The notes under the pieces: generated by a model
Seen by the model: only the letters and a program-made list of their open reading frames with translations
What the model was told of the DNA's origin: nothing
Database searches by the model: none
Part shown: piece after piece, positions 34,814-43,285 of the stretch
Layout of the letters: each line of letters starts with the position of its first letter
Numbering within the stretch: position 1 is the stretch's first letter
Assembly (NCBI RefSeq): GCF_947495995.1
Contig: NZ_CANMAX010000001.1
Location: forward strand, 62,001 to 126,000
DNA length: 64,000 bases
From: an uncultured Tenacibaculum sp.
Lineage (GTDB): Bacteria > Bacteroidota > Bacteroidia > Flavobacteriales > Flavobacteriaceae
Direction of reading: 5' to 3'
Made by a program: the position numbers and the translations under genes

Positions 34814-34901
34814 TTAAAACTGTTGTCCTTTTCCTGAATTCGGATTCAATAAATTATTGATATCTGAGTTTTGAATTTGTCCGTTCATATCCATATCAGC
34901 A
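34814..34901 (-). repeat. Near-identical 88-base end of the giant genes, copy 2
   Basis: It matches 27745-27832 with two differences, at an offset of 7069 bases. Further upstream the two genes still align as protein but differ more in DNA. Confidence 0.85.
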
Positions 34902-37900
34902 GCATTGTAACCTGAAGCTCCTAATTGAGAAATGATTCCATTGATATCAATATTTTGAACTTGACCATTTCCATCATAATCTCCTGAAGTTAATCCGTAA
35001 AAACCATTACTTAATAGTGTAACAGCATTAGAGTTCCCTAACAACAAACTTGGATCAGAAGTAAAATCAATTGTAGTTCCAGAAATTAACAACTCAACAG
35101 AAGTCGCAGTTAATATTCCTAAATGAGATCTATGATTTACAGAAACATATACATTATTGTCGTCAGACAAGCTAAATGATAGTGGGGAACTTCCGTCTAG
35201 AGCAACGACGTCTCCATCTCTTTGTAATAATCCAGATTGAGAAGCCACAACAATAGAATGATCAGTTTTATCTCTTAATTCTATCCAAACCCAATCGACA
35301 ATAGCATTATCTCCTGTCGTATTTAAAACTGAAGCTTCACAAGAAATTTTATCAGAATACGGACTTGTTACAGGAAGCATACTATTAGAACGAATATCGT
35401 CTCTCATGATACTTTCTTCTCCTGTGTTCGGATTAATTGACGCTCCTTGTAAATATATTTTCAATGCAAGATCGTAGTTTATCGGGCAAACGGATTCACT
35501 AAAACTCGTGTTTGAATGTCTGTCCGTCCAATTTGTAGTTGAATAAGCTGCATCGTCTACAGAAATACAAGATAAGCTTGAATTAAGTGTTGTATTAAAG
35601 TTCGTAATATTTGTATTTGTTCCGTTTCGTAAATCTAAGCTTACAAGATTATTATTATCTAGTCGAACAAAAACTAAGGCTGTATTATTCGATAAATCAA
35701 GAGTTGTAATTTCATTATTAAATAAAGAGATCTTTTTTAATGCAGGAACATTTGAAAAATCGAAAGCAGTAAAATCATTTCCATAACCAACTAATTCTTC
35801 AAAATATTGTAGCCCTTCAAGATTTAATACATCCATGTTATTGTCATCACATTTAATGTATTCTAACAATGTATTGTTTCTTAAATCTAAATCTTGAATT
35901 GCATTATCGTTACATCGTAAACTCGTTAAAGCTATAAAATCTGATATTCCTGTTAAGTCTTTAATATTCTTAGTTCCTACATCTAAACTTGTAACTACTT
36001 CGATTAATTCCGTTGGAACTTTTCCATCTGCTGAGATATCATCATAACCTAAAGCTTCTAAAGCTGATTCAAATTTTTCATCTGGAATAGTAGTATATCT
36101 ACAATCTAACACTGTAAAATATGCAGTTGCATCTATGTTCGTCCAATTTGAAGTTGCATAAGCCGCATCATCTACTGAAACACATCTTAAATCAGTGTTA
36201 TTATTCGCTACGAAAGAAGTGAAATTTGTATTGTTTCCATTTCTAACATTTAAAGTAGTTAACTCATTATTTGCACAGTTTAATTCTGTGATTAAAGTAT
36301 GTAAACTAACATCGATACTTGTAATCTCATTATCTTCAACCAATAACGACCTTAACTGTAAATTCTGATTAATATCTAGAGTTGCTATATTATTTTGAAA
36401 TATATCTAGTTCTCGTAAATCTGTATTTTGTGTAACATCAATACTTGTTAATTGATTTCCGTATAATACTAAAGTTTTTAACGCTGTATTTTTTGAAACA
36501 TCGATAGTAGTTAATCCGCTTGAATTTAAATTTAAAGTTTCAAGTTTCGTATTCTGAGAAAGATCGTATGTAGTTAATACATTTCCTGCACTGATTAATA
36601 TTTCAAGATTTTTAAAATCTTGGATTCCTGTTAAATCTGTAATTGATTGATTCGAAATATTCAAACTCGTTACGAGTTCAATCTTTCTTGTTGGTACTTT
36701 TCCATCACCTGAAATATCATCATGACCTAAAGCTTCTAATCTTGCTTCGAAGTTAGCATCTGGAATTGTTGTGTATTTACAATATTGATCATTAAAATTA
36801 GAAGTACCATCAATGTTTGTCCAGTTTGTAGTACTCCAAGAAGCATCATCAACCAAAATACACGAAAGAGCAGAATTCCCTGTAGCAATAAAATTAGAAT
36901 TTGTTATTGCTGTATTATTTCCATTCTTTAGGTTTAAGTAAGTTAAATTATTGTTTTCACATTCTAATCGTTCCAAAGCTGGATTGTTAGATAAATCTAA
37001 CTCGGTAAAATTATTATCTCCAATTCGAAGTTGTTTTAATAGCGGCAATGTAGATACATCTAATGATGAGAAATTTACACGCTCAATAATAACAACTTCT
37101 AACTTTGTGTTCGACATTACATCTAAACCGGTTAAAGCTGTATCTTGTAAATATAAGAATGCTAATTCTGAGTTATTCGAAATATCTAACGTAGTTAAGT
37201 TTGGACAATCACGTAAATTAATCGTATTTAACAATGTGTTATTTGCAACATTTACTGTTGTAAATAAATTATTTCTAATATTTATAAAAGTTAAATTCGG
37301 AACCTGAGTTAAATCTATCGTAGTTAATTGATTATATCTTCCTTCAATTGAACCTAAATTTGAATTTGATCCTAAATTTATGCTTGCAACACTGTTGTTA
37401 TCAAAGTTTAAATTCTGAAGATTTGAGTTATTACTAACATCTAAACTTGTTAATGAGTTCGTTTCTACATTTAAATCTGTTAATGCTGTAAAATCCTGAA
37501 TTCCTGTTAAATCAGAAATACTCTTATTACTTACGTTTAAATTAGTAACATTTAAAATTAGTTCAGTTGGCACCAATCCGTCACCTGAAATATCATCATA
37601 ACCTAGTGTATTTAGTGCTGCTTCAAAATTACTATCAGGAATTGCTGTAAAATCAATGGCATCTACTGTAATCGTTCCTAAGTTTACAGCACAAGAAGAA
37701 GCATCAAATCTTACCCAAACATTATAATCTCCCTCAGTTAAATTGTTTAATTCTGCAGTTCCTGAAGCATCATCAAAACTATACGGATACGTTACACCAT
37801 TATCAACACTAAACTGAATAGAGCTTTTTGTAGCCTCATCAGAAAAATTGACTTTAATAATTCCATCATTAGAAGCTGCACTTTCTCTAACAACTTCTGA

Positions 37901-39205
37901 AACTGAAGCTGTAGGTTTTAAATCCGATGCTAAAGAAGCGAAATAAATTGCTCCTGAATTTGTAGGAGAATCGTCTTCATTTTGTCCGATAATTATATTC
38001 GGAAAAGAAACAGCTACTGATCTATTTGCAAACTCATCCCAACTAGAACCAGAAGTAAGTTTAGAAATTTGAGTCCAGTTATTTGTTCCATCATTTTTGA
38101 AGATATAGACAGCATCTGTATTTGTAGAACCATTTCCGAAAGAACTTACATATAAATAATCTCCATCTAAAACCACATTAGAACCAAAACGCTGATCGTT
38201 ATAACTGTCTTTATCATCATTTTGAATCATTACGCGATTAGACTCTAAATAATCTCCATTAGTATCTGCCTTGTATATAAATACTCTACCTTGATCTGCT
38301 TCAGGAGTAGAAGATACTTCAAAATTATAAGCCCCAATAGCTAAATAATCTCCTTCAACATCTAAACCACTACCAAAATATTCAGAAGTTTCTGTTCCTC
38401 TTAATCGGTGAGTACGAGACCAAGTTCCATCATTAGCTTGCTCCCAAATTTGAACGGATCCAGCTGATGCTCTTCCTACTGAAGAATAATCTTGAGCACC
38501 TGAAACATAAGCTTTTCCATTTTCAATTTTTACATTATAACCGAATCTCGCTCCAGAATAATTAGATTGAACTTGAGGTTCTAATTTTGTTTCAGAATAT
38601 GTAAATGTTCCTGTACCATCATTCTCATAAACATATGCACATCCTCCAACACTTCCATTTCTAGCTCCAACTAAAATAAGATTTCCTTCAATAGCAATAG
38701 ACTCTCCAAATCGATCGTCTGAAATACCATCACTTGGATGAAAAATAGCTACCTCTGTCCAAGTTCCAGCTCCGTTATATTCAAATAAATACGCAGCTCC
38801 AGTATCAACATCACTAGAGTTTAATTGTGATCTGGCTCCAACAACCAAATAATTTCCTTCAATTGCTACTGATGATCCAAAGTTATCTCCTGAAAAACCA
38901 TCACTTGCTGTTAATATGGTTTGTTCAGACCAATTTCCTGATCCATCATTTACATAAATGTATACTTTACCTAATCCTGCTCCATTACTTCGAGATGTAA
39001 CTGCGGCTATATCACCGTCTATTGCAACGCGTTCTCCAAATCTATAATTTGAAGTAGCATCGCTAGCTTTTATTTTTGTTGCGCCTGCTGAAGTAACATT
39101 TAAAGTTCCTGAAAATAAACTTTCATCAAAAGGACAATCTTCTGTTTGACTAAAGCTAGATAACACGTAAAAAAATAAGGGGATAAAAAGTATCTTTAGT
39201 TTCAT
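34814..39205 (-). CDS. Giant secreted beta-propeller / LRR surface protein
   Basis: I start at the ATG at 39205 (1463 residues), because MKLKILFIPLFFYVLSSFSQ is a standard signal peptide. An ATG nine bases earlier (39214) is also possible. An FG-GAP-type propeller covers about residues 40-430, with repeats such as DNFGSSVAIEGNYLVVGAR and DRFGESIAIEGNLILVGAR. A short SprB/PKD-like segment lies around 430-515. Three LRR modules run from about 520 to 1245. The C-terminal module of about 217 residues is shared with the downstream gene, including the dockerin-like loops and NPNSGKGQQF. The first LRR module is very similar to the first module of the neighbour. It is probably a surface adhesin or recognition protein. 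Confidence 0.85.
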   Translation of the reverse strand: MKLKILFIPLFFYVLSSFSQTEDCPFDESLFSGTLNVTSAGATKIKASDATSNYRFGERVAIDGDIAAVTSRSNGAGLGKVYIYVNDGSGNWSEQTILTASDGFSGDNFGSSVAIEGNYLVVGARSQLNSSDVDTGAAYLFEYNGAGTWTEVAIFHPSDGISDDRFGESIAIEGNLILVGARNGSVGGCAYVYENDGTGTFTYSETKLEPQVQSNYSGARFGYNVKIENGKAYVSGAQDYSSVGRASAGSVQIWEQANDGTWSRTHRLRGTETSEYFGSGLDVEGDYLAIGAYNFEVSSTPEADQGRVFIYKADTNGDYLESNRVMIQNDDKDSYNDQRFGSNVVLDGDYLYVSSFGNGSTNTDAVYIFKNDGTNNWTQISKLTSGSSWDEFANRSVAVSFPNIIIGQNEDDSPTNSGAIYFASLASDLKPTASVSEVVRESAASNDGIIKVNFSDEATKSSIQFSVDNGVTYPYSFDDASGTAELNNLTEGDYNVWVRFDASSCAVNLGTITVDAIDFTAIPDSNFEAALNTLGYDDISGDGLVPTELILNVTNLNVSNKSISDLTGIQDFTALTDLNVETNSLTSLDVSNNSNLQNLNFDNNSVASINLGSNSNLGSIEGRYNQLTTIDLTQVPNLTFINIRNNLFTTVNVANNTLLNTINLRDCPNLTTLDISNNSELAFLYLQDTALTGLDVMSNTKLEVVIIERVNFSSLDVSTLPLLKQLRIGDNNFTELDLSNNPALERLECENNNLTYLNLKNGNNTAITNSNFIATGNSALSCILVDDASWSTTNWTNIDGTSNFNDQYCKYTTIPDANFEARLEALGHDDISGDGKVPTRKIELVTSLNISNQSITDLTGIQDFKNLEILISAGNVLTTYDLSQNTKLETLNLNSSGLTTIDVSKNTALKTLVLYGNQLTSIDVTQNTDLRELDIFQNNIATLDINQNLQLRSLLVEDNEITSIDVSLHTLITELNCANNELTTLNVRNGNNTNFTSFVANNNTDLRCVSVDDAAYATSNWTNIDATAYFTVLDCRYTTIPDEKFESALEALGYDDISADGKVPTELIEVVTSLDVGTKNIKDLTGISDFIALTSLRCNDNAIQDLDLRNNTLLEYIKCDDNNMDVLNLEGLQYFEELVGYGNDFTAFDFSNVPALKKISLFNNEITTLDLSNNTALVFVRLDNNNLVSLDLRNGTNTNITNFNTTLNSSLSCISVDDAAYSTTNWTDRHSNTSFSESVCPINYDLALKIYLQGASINPNTGEESIMRDDIRSNSMLPVTSPYSDKISCEASVLNTTGDNAIVDWVWIELRDKTDHSIVVASQSGLLQRDGDVVALDGSSPLSFSLSDDNNVYVSVNHRSHLGILTATSVELLISGTTIDFTSDPSLLLGNSNAVTLLSNGFYGLTSGDYDGNGQVQNIDINGIISQLGASGYNAADMDMNGQIQNSDINNLLNPNSGKGQQF

Positions 39206-39222
39206 AATATACATTTACTTTA

Positions 39223-39239
39223 GGTTATGTGATGTAACC
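39223..39239. promoter_or_regulatory. Candidate operator palindrome before the giant operon
   Basis: GGTTA-TGTGATG-TAACC has 5-base arms around a 7-base centre. It lies 17 bases upstream of the start codon at 39205. The role is inferred from position only. Confidence 0.3.
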
Positions 39240-39326
39240 ACCTCTTTATTGTTTTTTTGATCAATAGATATTTATCAAATTCTTGCACAATAGTAATCGA
39301 TTTGAAAACCAGAAAAAAGAAATTCT

Positions 39327-39350
39327 AGGGTGCAAAAAAGGGTGCAAAAA
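39327..39350. repeat. Two tandem copies of AGGGTGCAAAAA
   Basis: The 12-base unit is repeated exactly, head to tail (39327-39338, 39339-39350), about 120 bases upstream of the giant operon. It could be a regulator site. Confidence 0.6.
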
Positions 39351-39466
39351 CCACAACACTTTATTTCAAAAGGAGTTACAATGAACCCACAAAAAACTTC
39401 AACGTATTAAAACAAGGAACCTTTTTAGATTTAAGAACACTAATATTTTTTGAATTTGGCATAAAA

Positions 39467-39492
39467 AAAACCGAGATGTACATCTCGGTTTT
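39467..39492. terminator. Terminator of the S9 peptidase gene
   Basis: AAAACCGAGATGT and ACATCTCGGTTTT form a perfect palindrome with T-runs on both strands. The core ACCGAGAT recurs in the terminator at 27674. Confidence 0.85.
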
Positions 39493-39525
39493 CGTAATAT
39501 TAAAAGTTTTATTTTTTACTATTTA

Positions 39526-41826
39526 TTAATGTTTAATAGGCTCTTGAACTTTTCCTTTAAGATGTTTTGCATAGAATCCCATCATTGATTTATATAACGC
39601 TATTCTATTTTCTTCTTTTCCAAAACCATGTCCTTCATCATATCTTACCATGTACGGAACATCTACACCTTTAGCTCTAAGTCCTTCTACAATTTGATCT
39701 GACTCATCTATATTTACTCTAGGATCGTTTGCTCCTTGAACTACAAATAAAGGCTTCTTGATTTTATCGATATGGAAAACAGGTGAAACTTCGTTCATAA
39801 TTGCTTTTTCAGCAGCTACATCTTCGTCGTACCAAATTTCTTTGATAATTTTTAAATAAGGTTTCCAATAAGGAGGAATAGTTTTCATGAATGTAAATAA
39901 GTTAGACACACCAACATAATCTACACCACAAGCGTATAAATCTGGAGTTTTAGTTAAACCTCTTAATACAGCATAACCACCATGACTACCTCCGTAAATT
40001 GCAGCTTTCTTTGCATCTACCCAACCTTTTTCGGTAACATATTTTAATCCGTCTTCTACATCATCCATTGCTTTTCTACCAATTTCTTTAAATCCTGATT
40101 CTAAGAATTTTCTTCCATATCCACCAGAAATTCTAAAGTTAACTTGTAACGTAGCATAACCTCTACTTGCAAATAATTGTGATTCTGGATTGAATCCCCA
40201 AGAATCTCTAATTCCTTGTGGTCCTCCATGAGGATTTACAATTACAGGAACTTTTTCTCCATTTAAAGCCGCTTTAGGTAAAGTAATATATCCATGAATT
40301 GTTAAACCATCTCTACTTTTAAATGTAATCGGACGCATCTCAGCCATGTCTTCTGGATTTAACTGAGGCATTGTGTTATAAATCTCTTTTAATTCATTTT
40401 TCTTTAAATCGTAGATGTAATAAATACCGTATAATTTATCACTAGTGATGTATAACATAAATTTAGTTTCATCATCAGTTTTTCCAGTAATATAATATTG
40501 CATTCCAGGAAGTTTCTTCTTTACAGCTTTATCTATTTTTTTGTAGGTTTTACTTACAGGAATTAAAATATTCTTTTCTCCTTCATACGATAAATAATCG
40601 ATAGCGTAGTTGTTCTTTTTAGATAACCCTAAACCTCCAACATCATACTTTTCGTTTGAGAAAATTTTCTTGATTGTTTTTTTCTTCTTTAAATCATATA
40701 ATAAAATTTCGGCTTTATCTGTTTCTAAATTACTTAACACATAAGCATCGTGTGGGTAATCTGTAGCATAATTGAATGAAATAATACCGAAATTATCTTT
40801 CCAATTTAATTGTTTCCATAACTCATATCCTCCTTTTCCATCTTCATAATACACCTCCATATTTACACCATCTTTCAACTTCGTGTAACCTCTTAAATTT
40901 CCGTCTTTATCGAACTGATATCCTGCAATTGGATTACTTGCGTCTTTATTTACAAACAATTGCTTGATTTCACCTGTTATTACGTTCAGTTTATAAGGCT
41001 CAAAAATTTGTGGATTGTTTTTGTTTAATTGAACAATGATATGATCTTTATCTTCTCTTAATAAAGATTCGAAATTAGCTCTAACACCTTCGAAAGGAGT
41101 TAAATCTTTATTATTACTTCCGTCTAAATTTACAGCATAAATATGGTAGTTTTCATTTCCTCCTTTATCCATAGTATAAAAAAGGCGATTAGAATTTAAC
41201 CATCCGTATCCTCTAATTAATTCTTCTTTTTGTTCAATTACTCTTTTTGCTTTTCCTGTTTGAGTATTTTTCACATATACATGTTGCTTTCCATTAGCAT
41301 CACTTTCTTTATATGATAAATATTTTCCATCAGGTGAAAAGCGGAATGAACTTCCTTTTGGATTCGCAAAATAATCTTCAACAGAATATTTGTACGTTCC
41401 CTTCTCTAAAGTTGAAAGTTTATTTAAATCTTGTTCTGAAGAAACCAATGTTGGATTTCCTGGAACTGTTTTTTCTGTTTTTTGTAATGATAATGGAATT
41501 TCCATACCTCCTTGTTTAAAGGTTCCTTTGAACTCTTTTCCTTCTAATTTTGCTGAATAATTAATTCCTGCTTTTTTAAATACAACTGTTAATGTATTAT
41601 CAGTAAACGTAGTTATATCCATTGAAATTCCTGTCGCACCTTGAGATGGACTATCCATAGTTGAAGAAAATGCTCCGTCTTTTTCAGAAATATTAAAAAT
41701 TAAAGGCATTTCCATACCTTGAACTTTTAATGTTCCTTTCCAAGAACCTGTAATTTTTTGAGCACTTCCTACAGCAACACTAACTACAAAAAGTAAAAGT
41801 GTTAATAGATGACTGCTTTTTTTCAT
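39526..41826 (-). CDS. Secreted S9 family prolyl oligopeptidase-type peptidase
   Basis: The 766-residue protein has a signal peptide (LLTLLLFVVSVAVGSAQ). A lipocalin-like beta domain covers about residues 25-118 (ITGSWKGTLKVQGMEMPLIF). A WD40-like propeller follows to about 500, then the alpha/beta hydrolase catalytic domain. The catalytic triad reads Ser614 in YGGSHGGYAVL, Asp701 in QGANDPRVN and His733 in DEGHGFG. Such enzymes cleave peptides after proline or act as acylaminoacyl/dipeptidyl peptidases in the periplasm. The extra N-terminal beta domain is unusual compared with the core family. It is a single gene with its own terminator. Confidence 0.92.
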   Translation of the reverse strand: MKKSSHLLTLLLFVVSVAVGSAQKITGSWKGTLKVQGMEMPLIFNISEKDGAFSSTMDSPSQGATGISMDITTFTDNTLTVVFKKAGINYSAKLEGKEFKGTFKQGGMEIPLSLQKTEKTVPGNPTLVSSEQDLNKLSTLEKGTYKYSVEDYFANPKGSSFRFSPDGKYLSYKESDANGKQHVYVKNTQTGKAKRVIEQKEELIRGYGWLNSNRLFYTMDKGGNENYHIYAVNLDGSNNKDLTPFEGVRANFESLLREDKDHIIVQLNKNNPQIFEPYKLNVITGEIKQLFVNKDASNPIAGYQFDKDGNLRGYTKLKDGVNMEVYYEDGKGGYELWKQLNWKDNFGIISFNYATDYPHDAYVLSNLETDKAEILLYDLKKKKTIKKIFSNEKYDVGGLGLSKKNNYAIDYLSYEGEKNILIPVSKTYKKIDKAVKKKLPGMQYYITGKTDDETKFMLYITSDKLYGIYYIYDLKKNELKEIYNTMPQLNPEDMAEMRPITFKSRDGLTIHGYITLPKAALNGEKVPVIVNPHGGPQGIRDSWGFNPESQLFASRGYATLQVNFRISGGYGRKFLESGFKEIGRKAMDDVEDGLKYVTEKGWVDAKKAAIYGGSHGGYAVLRGLTKTPDLYACGVDYVGVSNLFTFMKTIPPYWKPYLKIIKEIWYDEDVAAEKAIMNEVSPVFHIDKIKKPLFVVQGANDPRVNIDESDQIVEGLRAKGVDVPYMVRYDEGHGFGKEENRIALYKSMMGFYAKHLKGKVQEPIKH

Positions 41827-41908
41827 TTGAATTTGTTTTAGGTTATTAATCTGACTTTATATAAGTTAGTATACTCACCTAACAAATTGTTACAAACAGT
41901 TTCTATTT

Positions 41909-42865
41909 TTAAAAAACTTCTTTGGCTATTTTTTTAATATTATCTGATTTTCCCATTGAATAGTAGTGCAAAACAGGAACGCCCGCTTTAATTAATTCTT
42001 TACTTTGCTGAATTGCCCATTGAATACCCACTTCACGTATTTGTTTATTGTCTTTACATGCCTCGATTTGCTCTACCAATTCTTGAGGTAAATCTAATCG
42101 GAAAACTTGTGGTAACACATGTAAATGACGTTTTACAGCAATTGGTTTTATTCCGGGAATAATAGGCACATTAATTCCTGCTTCTCTAGCTTTTTCAACG
42201 AAATTGAAATATTTCTGATTATCAAAAAACATTTGCGTAACCACATAATCTGCACCCGAATCTACTTTTTCTTTTAATCGTTTTAAATCAGATTCGATAC
42301 TTGGCGCTTCTAAATGCTTTTCAGGATAACCAGCAACTCCCACACAGAAATCTGACTTGTATGGAGTTTCTATGATTTCGTGTAAATATTTCCCTTTATT
42401 TAAATCACTGATTTGTTTTACTAAATCTGATGCGAATTTATTTCCACCGTTAGAAGCCTGAAAATATTGTTGATCTTTTCTAGCATCTCCACGTAACGCC
42501 ATAATATTATCAATTCCTAAATAATGACAATCGACCAAAACATATTCTGTTTCTTCTTTTGTAAATCCACCACACAATACATGCGGAATTGCATCTACAT
42601 CATATTTATATTTTAATGAAGCACAAATACCAACCGTACCTGGTCGCATTCTTGTGATTTTCTTTTCTAATAATCCGTTTTCTTTTTCAATGTAAATGTA
42701 TTCCTCTCTAGATGTTGTAACATCTATAAACGGAGGTTTAAATTCCATTAACGGATCGATATTATTATATAATTGCTGAATATTTTGTCCCTTTTGCGGT
42801 GGAACAATTTCAAATGAAAATAACGTTTTCCCCTTTGCCTTTTTTATATGTTCTGTAACCTTCAT
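41909..42865 (-). CDS. metF: Methylenetetrahydrofolate reductase
   Basis: MetF reduces 5,10-methylene-THF to 5-methyl-THF, the methyl donor for MetH. The 318-residue product has the TIM-barrel motifs TLFSFEIVPPQKG, DVTTSREE, MALRGDARKD, GVAGYPEKH and TQMFFDNQKYF, which bind FAD and folate. It is the last gene of the metH operon and follows a small unknown gene by 17 bases. It should therefore be under the same SAM riboswitch. There is no separate riboswitch in front of metF. Confidence 0.95.
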   Translation of the reverse strand: MKVTEHIKKAKGKTLFSFEIVPPQKGQNIQQLYNNIDPLMEFKPPFIDVTTSREEYIYIEKENGLLEKKITRMRPGTVGICASLKYKYDVDAIPHVLCGGFTKEETEYVLVDCHYLGIDNIMALRGDARKDQQYFQASNGGNKFASDLVKQISDLNKGKYLHEIIETPYKSDFCVGVAGYPEKHLEAPSIESDLKRLKEKVDSGADYVVTQMFFDNQKYFNFVEKAREAGINVPIIPGIKPIAVKRHLHVLPQVFRLDLPQELVEQIEACKDNKQIREVGIQWAIQQSKELIKAGVPVLHYYSMGKSDNIKKIAKEVF

Positions 42866-42882
42866 TTCTAATTTTCTATCTG

Positions 42883-43122
42883 TTAAAGTAACTGCTGTCG
42901 TATTTCATTAATATCACCTTCATATTCCCAGTAAATCCATCTTCCGTGAGCATAATCTGTAAGAATAAATTTTTCACTAACAGATTTTATTCTATCTAAA
43001 TTGACTAACTTTCTATTAAAGCCATCGACAGTTACTTCTTCAATTATTTCTTTATTTTGAGCATCGAAACCATGAACAATTTGATGGCTTCCTAACTTTA
43101 ATTCTATAAATCTTTTACTCAT
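42883..43122 (-). CDS. Small hypothetical protein in the metH-metF operon
   Basis: The 79-residue product (MSKRFIELKLGSHQIVHGF...) has no signal peptide, cysteine motif or membrane segment. It is rich in beta-type residues and ends DINEIRQQLL. It sits 17 bases before metF and 163 bases after metH, in the same direction. I recognise no family. The position suggests a link to one-carbon or methionine metabolism. Confidence 0.6.
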   Translation of the reverse strand: MSKRFIELKLGSHQIVHGFDAQNKEIIEEVTVDGFNRKLVNLDRIKSVSEKFILTDYAHGRWIYWEYEGDINEIRQQLL

Positions 43123-43149
43123 TTTATTTTTATTGAATGTCTAAGTTCT

Positions 43150-43256
43150 GATGTCATTCCGAATTTACTTGTGCTGAATTAATTTCAGTATTTCGGAATC
43201 TCATAAGACTATTAAACAATTCGTAATGAGAACCTGAAACAAGTTCAGGTTGACGC
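43150..43256. repeat. REP-like intergenic element with nested hairpins
   Basis: Nested arms ATTCCGAA (43156-43163) and TTCGGAAT (43192-43199) enclose CTGAA/TTCAG (43174-43188). A separate hairpin AACCTGAA/TTCAGGTT lies at 43231-43251. GTCATTCCG and CAGGTTGACG at the ends resemble repeats scattered between genes in flavobacteria. Only one copy is in this window. Confidence 0.55.
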
Positions 43257-43285
43257 GAACTTATCATTATACATTCCTGATTTTT

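Larger units (their letters stand above)
39206..39525. other. Intergenic region upstream of the giant-protein operon
   Basis: About 320 bases contain no gene I can support. They hold a near-palindrome GGTTATGTGATGTAACC (39223-39239), a 12-base tandem repeat (39327-39350) and the terminator of the S9 peptidase gene (39467-39492). I found no exact TAnnTTTG box reading into the giant operon. Confidence 0.5.

Noticed and set aside
30900..37310. Several plus-strand frames of 65-120 codons opposite the LRR genes
   Set aside because: They are antisense shadows of the repetitive LRR coding sequence, with no ribosome site, promoter or recognisable protein pattern.
27745..39205. Regularly repeated blocks that might suggest a CRISPR array or satellite
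   Set aside because: The repeats are coding LRR units of about 60-70 bases in open frames of thousands of bases, and they vary at the DNA level.
43123..43285. Possible second SAM riboswitch before the small gene and metF
   Set aside because: No S-box core (GGUGGAGGGA, GGUGCUAA) is present; the hairpins are those of the REP-like element.
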